Source: Paenibacillus sp. sptzw28 (GTDB lineage: Bacteria > Bacillota > Bacilli > Paenibacillales > Paenibacillaceae). Taken from it: a DNA stretch of 64,000 bases. Below are positions 18,594 through 28,059 of this stretch, one piece after another (position 1 is the first letter of the stretch; every line of letters starts with the position of its first letter). The stretch spans positions 113,501 through 177,500 of the forward strand of contig NZ_CP080545.1 in assembly GCF_019550795.1 (NCBI RefSeq). The letters are read 5' to 3'. The position numbers and the translations under genes were made by a program. The notes below the pieces were generated by a model. The model was not told where the DNA came from, ran no database searches, and saw nothing but the letters and a program-made list of their open reading frames with translations.

Positions 18594-18797
18594 TGAAATT
18601 CCCACTCCCGTCTTCCCTGATTTATATGAAGCGCAGCAGCCCGGGCTTCCTCCGGACGGCCGCTTCCGTGCGATCAAAAAACCCGCATCCGGCAAGGCTT
18701 CTCCGCCTGTCCAAACATTAATTCCATTTTAGCTAATAATCCGCGAAAAGCAAACATATACATGCTGTAGATGCTTGTCAACGGGAGGGAATCGTTA

Positions 18798-20798
18798 ATG
18801 ACGCCACGTCACAGCAAACGTTTACTGCTCTTTGCAATAGCTGCCGTCCTGCTCGGCGTGACGGCCCAGCAGGGGTTCCGGGATGCCTGGGTTTCGCAAT
18901 ACACATACGCCCTCGCCCCCGCCAAATCGGACACGTCCCCAAAACCGGCTGTCCCCCAAAATACGCCGGAGCCCGATTCCGTCATGCAGCCGAAGCCGGT
19001 ATCGCTCAGCAAGCGCGTTGTGGAATACCACATCGACGTTACGCTGACGGAGGATGCCAAAACACTCCATGGCGAGCAATCGGTCACGTGGACAAACCCT
19101 GGCAGACAGCAGGTGTCCGAGCTTTATTTTCACCTGTACCCCAATGCGTTTGAATCCAAGGAGTCAACATTCATGAAAGAATCGGGCGGTCAGCTGAGAA
19201 ATGACAAAGCGACGTTCGGCAGCATCGGCTACATGCAAATCAAATCGCTGCAAACGACCGAGGGCTACAGTCTGCTTCCGCGGTTTCATTACGTCCAACC
19301 CGACGACGGCAACATGAGGGACAAGACGCTGGCCAAGCTCCGTCTTCCCAAGCCAGTCGCGCCGGGGCAAAGCGTAACGCTCAAGATGGCCTTCGACGTC
19401 AAGCTCCCGGAAGTATTCGCACGTATGGGCTATTCCGGCGATTTTGTCATGGCGGGTCAATGGTTTCCCAAGCTCGCGGCTTATGAAACCGTCGGCACGC
19501 GCGGCAGAACCACGGAAGGCTGGAACGCCCATCAGTACCATGGCAACTCGGAATTTTACAGCAATTTCGGCATCTACAGCGTGAGGATCAACGTGCCGGG
19601 CACCTACAAGGTAGCGGCGACCGGATTCCAGACGAAGCCGACAGTCATCGCCGACAAGCGTAAAACGTACCAGTTCTATGCGGACGATGTGCACGATTTC
19701 GGCTGGAGCGCTTCTCCGGATTTCGTCTATGCCGAAGAACCGTTCTCAACCGACGGAGTGCCCGGAGTGCGCATCAAGCTCTACCTTGACCCCCTTCATG
19801 CCAAATTCAAGGACCGGTACATGCACGCTGCGAAATCTGCGCTCGCCAAATATGCGCAGTGGTACGGGGCGTATCCGTATTCCACGCTTTCGATCGTCGT
19901 GCCGCCCAAAGGCGGGAACGGCGCAGGCGGGATGGAGTATCCGACGCTGATTACAGCGTTCGCCGCAGAGAATGCGAATCCCGGCTACGATCTGGAGCGA
20001 ACCGTCATTCATGAAATCGGACATCAATATTGGTACGGTATGGTGGCCTCCAACGAATTCGAGGAAGCCTGGCTGGATGAAGGCTTCACATCTTATTCGG
20101 AGGATAAAGTGATGCAAAGCGAGTATGGAGTCGAACCGAACCTGCCGATGGAAGCGAGCTATATGACCGACCCGGCTCCGCTTAAGCAGGTATCGTGGTC
20201 CTATCACAGCAACAACAGCTATGCTGAAAATGTATATATGCGGGCCAAACTCGTCTTATTCGGCATTGAAAAGCAGGTTGGAGCAAAAACGATGAGCAAA
20301 ATCATGCGCACTTATTTCCAGAAATATAAATTCAAGCATCCCTCCACCGCCGATTTCCAACGTGTCGTCGAACAGGTGACGAAGACCAAATGGAACGATT
20401 ATTTCAGCCAATTCGTCTACGGCAATCAGATGTCCGACTATTCCGTCGAATCGATTCATGTGCGGCCTGTCATTCAGAACGGCGTCAAGCAGTACGAATC
20501 CGTCGTGTTGATCCGCAGGCAGGGCGGCAGCTTCGGACCAGCGCCGATTATCTTTCAGTTCGCAGACGGAACCACGATGCCGAGGGTGTGGAACGGCCAG
20601 GAAACGCATATTCAATATAAAATGGTATCCGCCTCCCCGCTGGTCTGGGCGGTCGTCGATCCGCAAAACAACAATGTGCTCGATAACAAGCATATCAATA
20701 ACTTTATGAAAGCCGAGCTTCCGGAGAAAACCCGCACACGCTGGAGCGTTGGATTCACAAAGCTGATCGAAGGACTGTTCGCATCGCTCGCGTGGTAG
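18798..20798 (+). CDS. M1 family metallopeptidase (aminopeptidase N-like)
   Basis: A 666-residue zinc peptidase. An N-terminal hydrophobic segment (RLLLFAIAAVLLGVTA, about 8-24) suggests export or membrane anchoring, followed by a Pro-rich linker. The exopeptidase motif reads GGMEYP, the zinc site HEIGHQYWYG, and the third ligand is the Glu of EAWLDEG. Starting at ATG 18798 uses the CGGGAGGG ribosome site; an ATG-like start nine codons earlier has none. It would trim peptides outside the cytoplasmic membrane. A membrane-protein gene follows 45 bases downstream, probably in the same operon. Confidence 0.92.
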   Translation: MTPRHSKRLLLFAIAAVLLGVTAQQGFRDAWVSQYTYALAPAKSDTSPKPAVPQNTPEPDSVMQPKPVSLSKRVVEYHIDVTLTEDAKTLHGEQSVTWTNPGRQQVSELYFHLYPNAFESKESTFMKESGGQLRNDKATFGSIGYMQIKSLQTTEGYSLLPRFHYVQPDDGNMRDKTLAKLRLPKPVAPGQSVTLKMAFDVKLPEVFARMGYSGDFVMAGQWFPKLAAYETVGTRGRTTEGWNAHQYHGNSEFYSNFGIYSVRINVPGTYKVAATGFQTKPTVIADKRKTYQFYADDVHDFGWSASPDFVYAEEPFSTDGVPGVRIKLYLDPLHAKFKDRYMHAAKSALAKYAQWYGAYPYSTLSIVVPPKGGNGAGGMEYPTLITAFAAENANPGYDLERTVIHEIGHQYWYGMVASNEFEEAWLDEGFTSYSEDKVMQSEYGVEPNLPMEASYMTDPAPLKQVSWSYHSNNSYAENVYMRAKLVLFGIEKQVGAKTMSKIMRTYFQKYKFKHPSTADFQRVVEQVTKTKWNDYFSQFVYGNQMSDYSVESIHVRPVIQNGVKQYESVVLIRRQGGSFGPAPIIFQFADGTTMPRVWNGQETHIQYKMVSASPLVWAVVDPQNNNVLDNKHINNFMKAELPEKTRTRWSVGFTKLIEGLFASLAW

Positions 20799-20843
20799 CC
20801 GCGCCGAACGTAAATATGACAATTGAAGGAGGTGGACAATCGC

Positions 20844-21659
20844 ATGAACAATCACATAAAGCAGGGCTGGCGGCTTACCGCCAAACACTTTTATATTATC
20901 ATTCTATTATTTGTATATGAGCTGGTATGGGGCTTCGTTCTCTACAGGATGATAGAAGGCATCGTCGTGCCGCTATTGAAAAGGTTTCCCGACAGCTCTA
21001 CGGCGGACGGCGCAGTACAGCTGTTTCTGACCGAAGCGCAGTTCCAGCTTCTGAAAACCGATCTTATTCGTCCGTATGTCTGGATGTTTGCGGGGCTGCT
21101 TGCGGCCAGAATGCTCTTGACGCCGTTCCTGAACGCAGGGCTTATCCATTCGCTTCACTATACGAGGGATGACGGGGGCACGAAGTTTCTGCAAGGAATT
21201 CGTACCGTCTGGAAGCCGGTCGCACTACTCTATATCATAGAGACCACGCTTGCGCTTGCACCCGGTTTCTGGCTCCTCCCGCACGGATTGGAAACGCTGC
21301 TTGGCAGCGGCAGCTGGACCGATCTCGCACAAACGGCCGGTCCTTGGGCCGGCGGCTGGCTGGCATGGGCGGTACTGCTTCACTTGCTGTTTCTCGCGAT
21401 GCAGTTCGGCGCGGTATCGGGGGGCGGAATGTTCCGCTCGCTGTGGAGCGGCCTGCGGCATTTCCTCCCTTTCGCCGGCATCTCGCTGATTATGTGGGGC
21501 TTCGGGCTGGCACTCAACATAATGATCGCATCCGCCTCCATGCTGTGGGCCGGGCTTGCGGCGCTGATTCTGCATCAAAGCTACCAGCTTGTACGGACGA
21601 TCATGAAAGTATGGACCGTAGCGTCGCAGTACGATGTGTGGCAGTCCAAGCAGATTTAG
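20844..21659 (+). CDS. Integral membrane protein of unknown function
   Basis: A 271-residue protein with about six predicted membrane helices (near residues 15-40, 75-100, 125-150, 170-195, 210-235 and 235-255) and no recognisable catalytic motif. The arrangement, with conserved-looking FLNAGLIHSLHYTRDDGG after helix 2, recalls small uncharacterised Firmicutes membrane proteins. The ATG at 20844 follows GAAGGAGGTGG. The 45-base distance to the M1 peptidase gene suggests co-transcription, perhaps as a partner or immunity-like membrane component, but that is speculation. Confidence 0.8.
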   Translation: MNNHIKQGWRLTAKHFYIIILLFVYELVWGFVLYRMIEGIVVPLLKRFPDSSTADGAVQLFLTEAQFQLLKTDLIRPYVWMFAGLLAARMLLTPFLNAGLIHSLHYTRDDGGTKFLQGIRTVWKPVALLYIIETTLALAPGFWLLPHGLETLLGSGSWTDLAQTAGPWAGGWLAWAVLLHLLFLAMQFGAVSGGGMFRSLWSGLRHFLPFAGISLIMWGFGLALNIMIASASMLWAGLAALILHQSYQLVRTIMKVWTVASQYDVWQSKQI

Positions 21660-21710
21660 TCCGGATAGCGGATTTTTGTCGATTGGCGTACGGTTCATTC
21701 AATTAGACAT

Positions 21711-21759
21711 AGGAAGCCAGACATACCCCGGTATTGCAACCGGACATGCCTGGCTTCCT
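21711..21759 (+). terminator. Hairpin after the membrane-protein gene
   Basis: AGGAAGCCAG / CTGGCTTCCT stem; the U-tract is weak (GCTTCATTC). Confidence 0.6.
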
Positions 21760-21772
21760 GCTTCATTCTATA

Positions 21773-21810
21773 AAATATGAGGCCCGGGATACTTCCCGGG
21801 CTTCATATTT
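21773..21810 (+). terminator. Second hairpin in the same gap
   Basis: A long near-perfect inverted repeat with AAATATGA outer arms and a GCCCGGG / CCCGGGC core, loop ATACTT, ending in ATATTT. It is probably a backup terminator isolating the riboswitch transcript downstream. Confidence 0.65.
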
Positions 21811-21838
21811 GCATTGTCGCAATACGCAACGAATGAAT

Positions 21839-21866
21839 TTGTCAAAAAGTTTCACTCTAATAATTT
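21839..21866 (+). promoter_or_regulatory. Probable sigma-A promoter of the NlpC/P60 transcript
   Basis: TTGTCA (21839-21844), 16-base spacer, TAATTT (21861-21866), about 75 bases upstream of the c-di-AMP aptamer. Confidence 0.45.
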
Positions 21867-21940
21867 TAATTTGTGAACAAATTGTGAAATTAGAAGGAGA
21901 TTCGATAAAAAAACAGAATAATTATGCCAGCATGAAAAAA

Positions 21941-22070
21941 TTGCCGAATTCCCTTATCGGGAAACGGGGGAACCATCTTGGGTGAATTGACCCGGGCATT
22001 CGGTCCATTCGAATGTCAGAGCCGGTCATAGGGAACCTTCAACCGAACCCCACAGCTAACCTCGTAGGCA
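21941..22070 (+). promoter_or_regulatory. c-di-AMP riboswitch (ydaO/yuaA motif)
   Basis: The aptamer landmarks are all present in order: TTGCCGAATT, ACGGGGGAACC, TTGGGTGAATT, AGGGAACCTTC, the signature AACCGAACCCCACAGCTAAC and CTCGTAGGCA, the last closing P1 with TTGCC. The GGAAGGAG ribosome site follows directly. The motif is known to bind c-di-AMP and switch off wall hydrolases and K+/osmolyte transporters. No separate intrinsic terminator lies between aptamer and start codon, so control at translation is possible. Confidence 0.92.
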
Positions 22071-22089
22071 CCGGAAGGAGCAACATTTT

Positions 22090-22590
22090 TTGAAAAAGGT
22101 TTCTGCAGTTCTCATCGGTCTAGCATTGATGCTGATGTTCCAGGCTGGAAGCGTTTTCGCAAATTCCAGAATGGACGGAGTGATCAGTGATGTGATCGGC
22201 ACGCCTTACCGCTCTGCCGGGACGACAACAAACGGATTTGACTGTTCGGGCTTTACAATGTACGTGTTTAACAAACTCGGCGTTGATCTCCCGCACCAAT
22301 CCGGGTCGCAAGCCAGACTGGGCAAGAAAGTCGCGAAAGACGACTTGCTCCCGGGGGACCTCGTATTCTTCAATACGAACGGCAGAGGCATTTCGCACGT
22401 CGGCATTTATGTTGGAGACGGCAAATTCGCCCATTCTTCCTCCAGCAAAGGGGTAACCATCAGCGGCCTCAGCGACTCTTACTACAGTAAACGCTATGTT
22501 ACTGCTCGCCGCGTTATGAGCCCTGAAACTTTTGAAAAATATGCCGATGAACCGTCCGATGAGCCGGACGGCGGCGGAGACGCCGGCTAA
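22090..22590 (+). CDS. Secreted NlpC/P60 cell-wall hydrolase
   Basis: A 166-residue exported endopeptidase. The signal peptide (about 1-25) ends at VFANS; the NlpC/P60 domain carries Cys in FDCSGFT, His in GISHVGIYVG and the third polar residue in FAHSSSSKG. The C-terminus is acidic and Gly-rich. Translation begins at TTG 22090, nine bases after AAGGAG. The enzyme probably cleaves D-Glu-mDAP bonds in peptidoglycan. The c-di-AMP aptamer immediately upstream ties its expression to turgor or wall status. A strong terminator follows, so the gene is monocistronic. Confidence 0.93.
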   Translation: MKKVSAVLIGLALMLMFQAGSVFANSRMDGVISDVIGTPYRSAGTTTNGFDCSGFTMYVFNKLGVDLPHQSGSQARLGKKVAKDDLLPGDLVFFNTNGRGISHVGIYVGDGKFAHSSSSKGVTISGLSDSYYSKRYVTARRVMSPETFEKYADEPSDEPDGGGDAG

Positions 22591-22620
22591 ACCGTGCTCG
22601 GCATCGATTGCGATGCGCAT

Positions 22621-22676
22621 GCGGGACCGCAGCTTTGTTTTGTCCTTTCGGACATCAAAGCCGCGGTCCTGCTTTT
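22621..22676 (+). terminator. Terminator of the NlpC/P60 gene
   Basis: Stem GCGGGACCGC(A)GCTTTG / CAAAGC(C)GCGGTCCTGC followed by TTTTGCGTT. Confidence 0.85.
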
Positions 22677-22744
22677 GCGTTCGGACTTCTACTTTTTAGT
22701 AACCGATAGGTGGATGAGTGAAACACAGTGGCCGAGTGGCCGTT

Positions 22745-23164
22745 TTACCGCAGCTCATAGCGAACCCACCAAAATGTGCGCCCGACCTGAATATCGAGTT
22801 TCGTCCCGACCGGAGCGAACAGTTCATGCAGCTCAAACGCCGCCCCACACCCTTCACTTCGCCGGTCGGCAAACACCGCCGTCGCTCCCTCCTTTAACCG
22901 CCCATGCAGTTTAGTAAGGAAATCCGCCCGGTCCTCCGCCGCAAGCTCACCCAGGCAAAAGCAGGCAAGTCCCGCTTCATAGGTCCCGGCGACTCTTGTC
23001 AGATCGGCTGCGGGGACCGTTCTTACTCCGGATGAGTTGAGCCTGGGCGTACGCGGTCCTGCAACGCGAAGGATCGATCTTCCTGCCAACGTCCGGCTCA
23101 TCGCTTCTTCCACCTGTGCCCATTCGTTCCATCTTGCTTCCAGGCTGTTCAGCCATCTTCCCAC
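22745..23164 (-). CDS. Hypothetical protein, methyltransferase-like remnant fold
   Basis: A soluble protein of about 139 residues from the proposed GTG at 23164. The central part (AGLACFCLGELAAEDRADFL...RLKEGATAVFADRRSE) and the ending DIQVGRTFWWVRYEL resemble the second half of class I SAM-dependent methyltransferases, but the Gly-rich SAM motif near the N-terminus is not recognisable. I do not assign a substrate. The frame is open upstream to 23338, but a promoter-like TTGCGA/TATAAG pair at 23201-23227 would initiate inside that extension, and the GTG follows a G-rich ribosome-site-like stretch. An ATG at 23209 is the main alternative start. Confidence 0.6.
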   Translation of the reverse strand: MGRWLNSLEARWNEWAQVEEAMSRTLAGRSILRVAGPRTPRLNSSGVRTVPAADLTRVAGTYEAGLACFCLGELAAEDRADFLTKLHGRLKEGATAVFADRRSEGCGAAFELHELFAPVGTKLDIQVGRTFWWVRYELR

Positions 23165-23200
23165 ACTTACTACCCCCCGCTGCGATTTGCAAGCTGTTAT

Positions 23201-23249
23201 CTTATACATATGAACCGCTGCTCGCAAACTGACCAAAAACGGGTATAAT
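23201..23249. promoter_or_regulatory. Overlapping divergent promoters
   Basis: On the plus strand TCGCAA (23222-23227), 16 bases, TATAAT (23244-23249) points to the helicase gene. On the minus strand TTGCGA (same six bases), 15 bases, TATAAG (23201-23206) points to the methyltransferase-like gene. The two share one -35 element. Confidence 0.45.
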
Positions 23250-23381
23250 GCAAGAATAAACATCATTGGACCGTGAACAGCGCAGCATTCTTCCGCAGAG
23301 CGGGAAGATAGGCTGAAACCTTGCTTCCATTGAACCATATTAAAGGGAGCTTTCGATTCTTACCCAGGAGATGATGCACTT

Positions 23382-26300
23382 ATGTCCAAGTCTTCCCCGG
23401 CTCTATCCGTCTTTCACCCAACGCTTGCCGGCTGGTTTACGCAGACGTTCGGCAGGCCGACGGATGTCCAGCTTGAAGCATGGGACTCCATTATGGCCGG
23501 CAGGCACACCCTGATAGCCGCACCGACAGGCTCCGGCAAAACGCTCGCTGCGCTGCTGCCCTGCCTGAACCGGATCGCTCAAGATAAAATTCTCGCGGCA
23601 AGCGAAGGCCGCAGCTGGCCGTCCGGCGTGCGTGTGCTCTACATTACTCCGCTCAAAGCGCTCAACAACGATATCCAGCACCATTTGGTCGGCTTCATGG
23701 ATGCCATAGATCAATACCGCCCGGAAGAGGAAGCAGTCGAATGCTCGACATGGCCTCATGTTCGTTCCGCCGTCCGTACGGGGGACACATCCTCGAGTGA
23801 CCGTGCAAAGATGGTGCGCAGACCGCCCGATGTTCTCGTCACGACACCCGAATCGCTTTATTTGCTGCTCACCTCGGACAAGGGACGCGGCATGCTTCGG
23901 ACGGTCGGAACGGTCATCGTCGACGAAATACACGGGCTCGCCGGTGACAAACGCGGCGCCCACTTGTCTCTCTCCCTTGAGCGGTTGTCCGGGCTATGTC
24001 CAAAACCGGTGCAGCGCATAGGGGTTTCCGCGACGCAGAAGCCGCTGGAGCGTGTCGCCCGCTTTCTCGGGGGCTGGGAATCGGCTCGCGGTCCGCAGGG
24101 TAACTCAAGCGAGCCGCATCCCTTCGGCTACATACCGCGCCCGGTTGCCATTGTCGAAAGCGCGATGGTCAAGTCGATGCAGGTCCGCGTTACAATGCCG
24201 GACCTCAGCAGACCGGCCAAGACCCGCGACGCGGTCTGGCTGCCGATCGTGGAGCGCCTCTTCCAGCTCATGAACGAAAGCCGATCGGCGCTGCTCTTCG
24301 TCAACAGCCGCCGGCTGTGCGAGCGGCTCGTACTAAGGCTGAACGAGCACGCGGGCTTCGAGATGGCGCGCGCCCATCACGGGAGCTTGTCGCGCGAGCG
24401 GCGGCTCGAGGTCGAACGCATGCTCAAGGCAGGCGAGCTGCGCTGCCTGGTCGCAACCTCGTCGCTTGAGCTCGGCATTGACGTCGGCCATGTCGACCTC
24501 GTGATCCAGGTCGATTCGCCCAAGGAGGCGGCCGCCGGCATTCAGCGCATCGGCCGAGCCGGACATGCCGTCGGCGATGTAAGCCGCGGCTTCATTCTTG
24601 CGCGCAGCCGCGGCGATCTGCCGGAATCGGCCGTGCTCTGCCGCAGCATTGCGCGGCGCGAGATCGAGGAGATCGTCCTGCCGCTCGAGCCGCTGGACGT
24701 TCTGTCCCAGCAGGTGACCGCAATTGTCGCCGCAGCAGATATCTCTGTCAGCGAACTTCTCGGACTCATCGCGCGGAGCGAATGCTATCGGAGCTTCCCG
24801 CGCGAACGTCTCGAGGCTGCGCTCAAGGTGCTCGCGGGCTTCTATCCGTTTGCCAAACCTTTGCTCAACTGGGACCGCGCAAGCGGGCTGCTGCACAAGC
24901 GGGCCAATACCGCCATGGCAGCCGTAACAGGGGCCGGAACGATTCCGCAAAGCTCGGCTTATCCGGTTCACCATGCGGAGAGCCGAATTCATCTTGGCGA
25001 GCTTGATGAGGAATATATTCACGAGAGCCGCGTCGGTGACGTGTTTCAGCTTGGCACGGCCTCGTGGATGATCAGCGGAATTGAGAATGACCGGGTATAT
25101 GTGAAGGAAGCGCCGAACCGGTTCAGCGAAATACCGTTCTGGCGTGCCGAACCGGGCGGTCGGGGCTACGAGCTTGGGCTCAAGCTCGGTCATTTTCTCG
25201 GTGAGCTGGAGCAGCGGCTGGCGCTCGCCAGCTCTCATGAGCCGGCTGCCGGGCGCTCTTCCGCCGAAGCCGAGCCGTCCGTCCATGAGCGCGAAACGGA
25301 GAATGCCGTTATCCGCTGGCTGGATGCCGAATACGGCCTGGACGGAGCCTCCGCTTCCGAGTTGACCCAGCTCGTCCGGTCCCAGCACCGTGCGCTCGGG
25401 CTGCCGACGGGCCGGCGCATCGTCATCGAGCATTACCGCGATTTGATGAACCAGACGCGCGTGATTATTCATAACCCGTTCGGCCGCCGTATTAACCGGA
25501 CGTGGCTGCTTGCAATCGAGCATCAATTCGAGAGGCTGCTCCCTTATAAAATGTACGGCAACGCCAAGGATAACGGCATCGAGCTGGTGCTTCCGGAGTG
25601 GGACGCATCGTGGCTGCAGACGCTGTGGCACATTACACCCGACAGCATTGAGTCCCTTTTGTCGGAGGCGATCTCCGGCTCTCCGCTGCTTGCCATCGCT
25701 TTTCGGCGCATTGCCGAAACTTCACTTCTGCTCTCGCGCAGCTTCACGAGAACGCCGATGTGGCAGAAGCGGCTCCGCAGCGAGGAGCTGCTTAAGCAGT
25801 CGCTGCCGTATGCGGAGCATTTTCCATATTTGCAGGAGGCGATGCGGGAGTGCTTGCATCTATATTTGGACAGCGGCGGTTTGAAGCGGCTGCTTGAGGA
25901 TATATCGGCGGGCAGGATCGATATCGTCGTCAAAGAAACGAGCGCCCCCTCCCCGTTTGCGGTACAGTTCCTATCCGACTACATCAATATGCAAATATAC
26001 GAGGGAGACGGCCTAAGCGATACGACCCGGCTGCAGCTCATGAGCGTGAGCAAATCGCTTGCAAGCGAGCTGTTCGGCGAGGAAGCCGTGCGGCAGTCCG
26101 TTGATCCTGTCATCGCGGAAAATGAAGCCCGGCGGCTGGAAGCAGGGAATCTCATTCCTTCAAGCTCCGATGAGCTGTATGCGCTGCTTAAACGCAGGGG
26201 CGACCTCAGCTTAGAGGAAATTACAGCGATTGCCGGCCGCGGAGAGGCAGGCGAGTGGCTGGAAACGCTAAGACGGTCCGGCCGCGCAGTGTTAATGCCA

Positions 26301-27974
26301 GGTCAAAGCGGACAAGCCGCCCGCTGGATCTGTGCCGATGAGCTTGCAGTGTACGACGAGTTTCCGCTTACGGAGAGCGCCATCACCTTTGTGGCGGGGC
26401 GATTCGCCGAGCATCGCCTCTCGTTCACCGCGGAGGAGCTGCGCGAACGCTACCCGGAGCTCACGTCAGCCCGGGCCGAGCATATTGCCCAGGTCCTGCT
26501 GTCCCAGGATCTGATCGAGCGCGCCCCCTTCGCCGACAGCGAAAATGAGCGGATATGGACGAGCCGCAGTGTAGCCAAGAGGCTTATAAGGCTGACTCTG
26601 GAGCAAGCCCGCAAGGAGGCCGAACCGGTGGATCCTATCCGCTGGTGTGCTCATATGTCGCTGCTCCAGCACGCACTCTCAGGCACACAGCTAACCGGTA
26701 TCGACGGGCTTCGCGTCATAATCGGCCGACTGCAGGGCTTTTTCCTGCCCGCATCGCACTGGGAAACGATCATCTTCCAGACACGTCTGACTGGCTACCG
26801 CAAAGAGGACCTGGACCTGCTGTGCGCCTCAGGTGAGGTCATCTGGCTCGGGCGTAAGGTTGCAGCCGAGAAAGAGGGCAGAATCGCTTTCTTCCTTGCT
26901 GAATCGAAGCCGCTGTACGCACCGTATATCGCGCAAACGGCGGAGCCGGACTCCAAGCATCCCGAGCTGCTCCGGCTGCTGCGCGAGGGCGGCGCAAGCT
27001 TTCTTACCAAGCTGAGCCGCGATTACGGCAAAGTGCCCTCCGAGCTGCTCGGCGAGCTGCTCGAGCTCGTCTGGGAAGGCCGCGTCTCCAATGATCAGTT
27101 CGCTCCGCTTCGTCTGCAGCTTCTTACCAAGGGCAAGCAGCTCGCCAAGACGGGGTCCGGTCTCGGGCGCTGGTACTGGACCGGCTCGCTCGCAGAAACC
27201 GGGGCACATGAAAGCGGGCGGGCGCTCCACAGCCCAAATCCCAGCAGCGGGCCCACACGATCACATGCGGCCGACAGTCCGGTAAGACCGGCCTCTGACG
27301 GAGCGGAGCCCGTGCTGCATTGGACGCAGCATCTGCTGGACAGCTGCGGCATCGTGTCAAGGGATCTTGTCGCACAACTGTCCCCGTTCGGCTGGGACGA
27401 GCTGCTCCCGGTGCTCCGCCAGCTTGAGCATTGGGGCGTGGTCACGCGCGGCCTCCTCGTCGAGGGCGTGCCGACGCTTCAATTCGCCAAGCGCGAGCTT
27501 ATCGCGGCCGTCCGCAAGCCATTTCCCGGGCAGAACGATGACGCAATCACCGTGCTCTCCGCCGTGGACCCGGCCAATCCATTCGGCCTCGCGGCCGACT
27601 GGCCGGCCCACCCGGGCGCAAGCTTCTCGCGCAAAAGCGGCAACTATCTCATTATTCATCAGGGAGAATGGCGCTATTGGCTCGAGAATAACGGACGCAG
27701 GGTGGTCGAACTTGCCGGTTCCCGGAGTGGGAGCGGCGATTCGTTCGGGCAAGAAACGGAGCCGTCCGGTAGTCATGCGTCCCGTTCCGCCGAAGCTGAT
27801 CTGCTCAGAAAGGTATTCGGTGTCGTTCTCACCCGGCAGAGGTTAAGCAAGATCAAGATCGATCTCTGGAACGGCAAAGAGATAACGGCATCCGGCGCCT
27901 ACGATCTGCTTCGAATGATGGGGGCCGAGCGTGACAACCGCTCGCTCGTCCTGTGGTCCAGCCACTTGAAATAA
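23382..27974 (+). CDS. Lhr-type large DEAD/DEAH-box helicase
   Basis: A 1530-residue superfamily 2 helicase. Motif I APTGSGKT (about 47-54), Ia TPLKALNND, motif II DEIH, motif III SAT, motif V SSLELGIDVGHVD and motif VI QRIGRAGH are all present, followed by the Lhr winged-helix and beta-barrel region (about 430-830) and a long C-terminal extension (about 900-1500). The length matches full-size Lhr proteins with the extra C-terminal domain rather than the short Lhr-core. Lhr proteins are ATP-dependent DNA translocases implicated in repair. It starts at ATG 23382 after AGGAG and is monocistronic, bounded by a terminator serving the convergent MFS gene. Confidence 0.93.
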   Translation: MSKSSPALSVFHPTLAGWFTQTFGRPTDVQLEAWDSIMAGRHTLIAAPTGSGKTLAALLPCLNRIAQDKILAASEGRSWPSGVRVLYITPLKALNNDIQHHLVGFMDAIDQYRPEEEAVECSTWPHVRSAVRTGDTSSSDRAKMVRRPPDVLVTTPESLYLLLTSDKGRGMLRTVGTVIVDEIHGLAGDKRGAHLSLSLERLSGLCPKPVQRIGVSATQKPLERVARFLGGWESARGPQGNSSEPHPFGYIPRPVAIVESAMVKSMQVRVTMPDLSRPAKTRDAVWLPIVERLFQLMNESRSALLFVNSRRLCERLVLRLNEHAGFEMARAHHGSLSRERRLEVERMLKAGELRCLVATSSLELGIDVGHVDLVIQVDSPKEAAAGIQRIGRAGHAVGDVSRGFILARSRGDLPESAVLCRSIARREIEEIVLPLEPLDVLSQQVTAIVAAADISVSELLGLIARSECYRSFPRERLEAALKVLAGFYPFAKPLLNWDRASGLLHKRANTAMAAVTGAGTIPQSSAYPVHHAESRIHLGELDEEYIHESRVGDVFQLGTASWMISGIENDRVYVKEAPNRFSEIPFWRAEPGGRGYELGLKLGHFLGELEQRLALASSHEPAAGRSSAEAEPSVHERETENAVIRWLDAEYGLDGASASELTQLVRSQHRALGLPTGRRIVIEHYRDLMNQTRVIIHNPFGRRINRTWLLAIEHQFERLLPYKMYGNAKDNGIELVLPEWDASWLQTLWHITPDSIESLLSEAISGSPLLAIAFRRIAETSLLLSRSFTRTPMWQKRLRSEELLKQSLPYAEHFPYLQEAMRECLHLYLDSGGLKRLLEDISAGRIDIVVKETSAPSPFAVQFLSDYINMQIYEGDGLSDTTRLQLMSVSKSLASELFGEEAVRQSVDPVIAENEARRLEAGNLIPSSSDELYALLKRRGDLSLEEITAIAGRGEAGEWLETLRRSGRAVLMPGQSGQAARWICADELAVYDEFPLTESAITFVAGRFAEHRLSFTAEELRERYPELTSARAEHIAQVLLSQDLIERAPFADSENERIWTSRSVAKRLIRLTLEQARKEAEPVDPIRWCAHMSLLQHALSGTQLTGIDGLRVIIGRLQGFFLPASHWETIIFQTRLTGYRKEDLDLLCASGEVIWLGRKVAAEKEGRIAFFLAESKPLYAPYIAQTAEPDSKHPELLRLLREGGASFLTKLSRDYGKVPSELLGELLELVWEGRVSNDQFAPLRLQLLTKGKQLAKTGSGLGRWYWTGSLAETGAHESGRALHSPNPSSGPTRSHAADSPVRPASDGAEPVLHWTQHLLDSCGIVSRDLVAQLSPFGWDELLPVLRQLEHWGVVTRGLLVEGVPTLQFAKRELIAAVRKPFPGQNDDAITVLSAVDPANPFGLAADWPAHPGASFSRKSGNYLIIHQGEWRYWLENNGRRVVELAGSRSGSGDSFGQETEPSGSHASRSAEADLLRKVFGVVLTRQRLSKIKIDLWNGKEITASGAYDLLRMMGAERDNRSLVLWSSHLK

Positions 27975-27996
27975 TCAAGGAACATAATCGCGGTAA

Positions 27997-28040
27997 TAAA
28001 AAATGGCCTCGTCCGCACGGTAAACGCTGCGGCGAGGCCA
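27997..28040 (-). terminator. Terminator of the MFS gene
   Basis: TGGCCTCG(T)CCGC / GCGG(C)GAGGCCA hairpin; on the minus strand it runs into ATTTTTTATT. Confidence 0.85.
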
Positions 28041-28059
28041 ATATAAAGGCTGAGCTGTC

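Noticed and set aside
24333..25631. Long minus-strand open frame of over 400 codons
   Set aside because: It lies entirely opposite the Lhr helicase, whose motifs are unambiguous; the frame is rich in Arg/His/Gly and without family resemblance. It is a GC-driven shadow frame.
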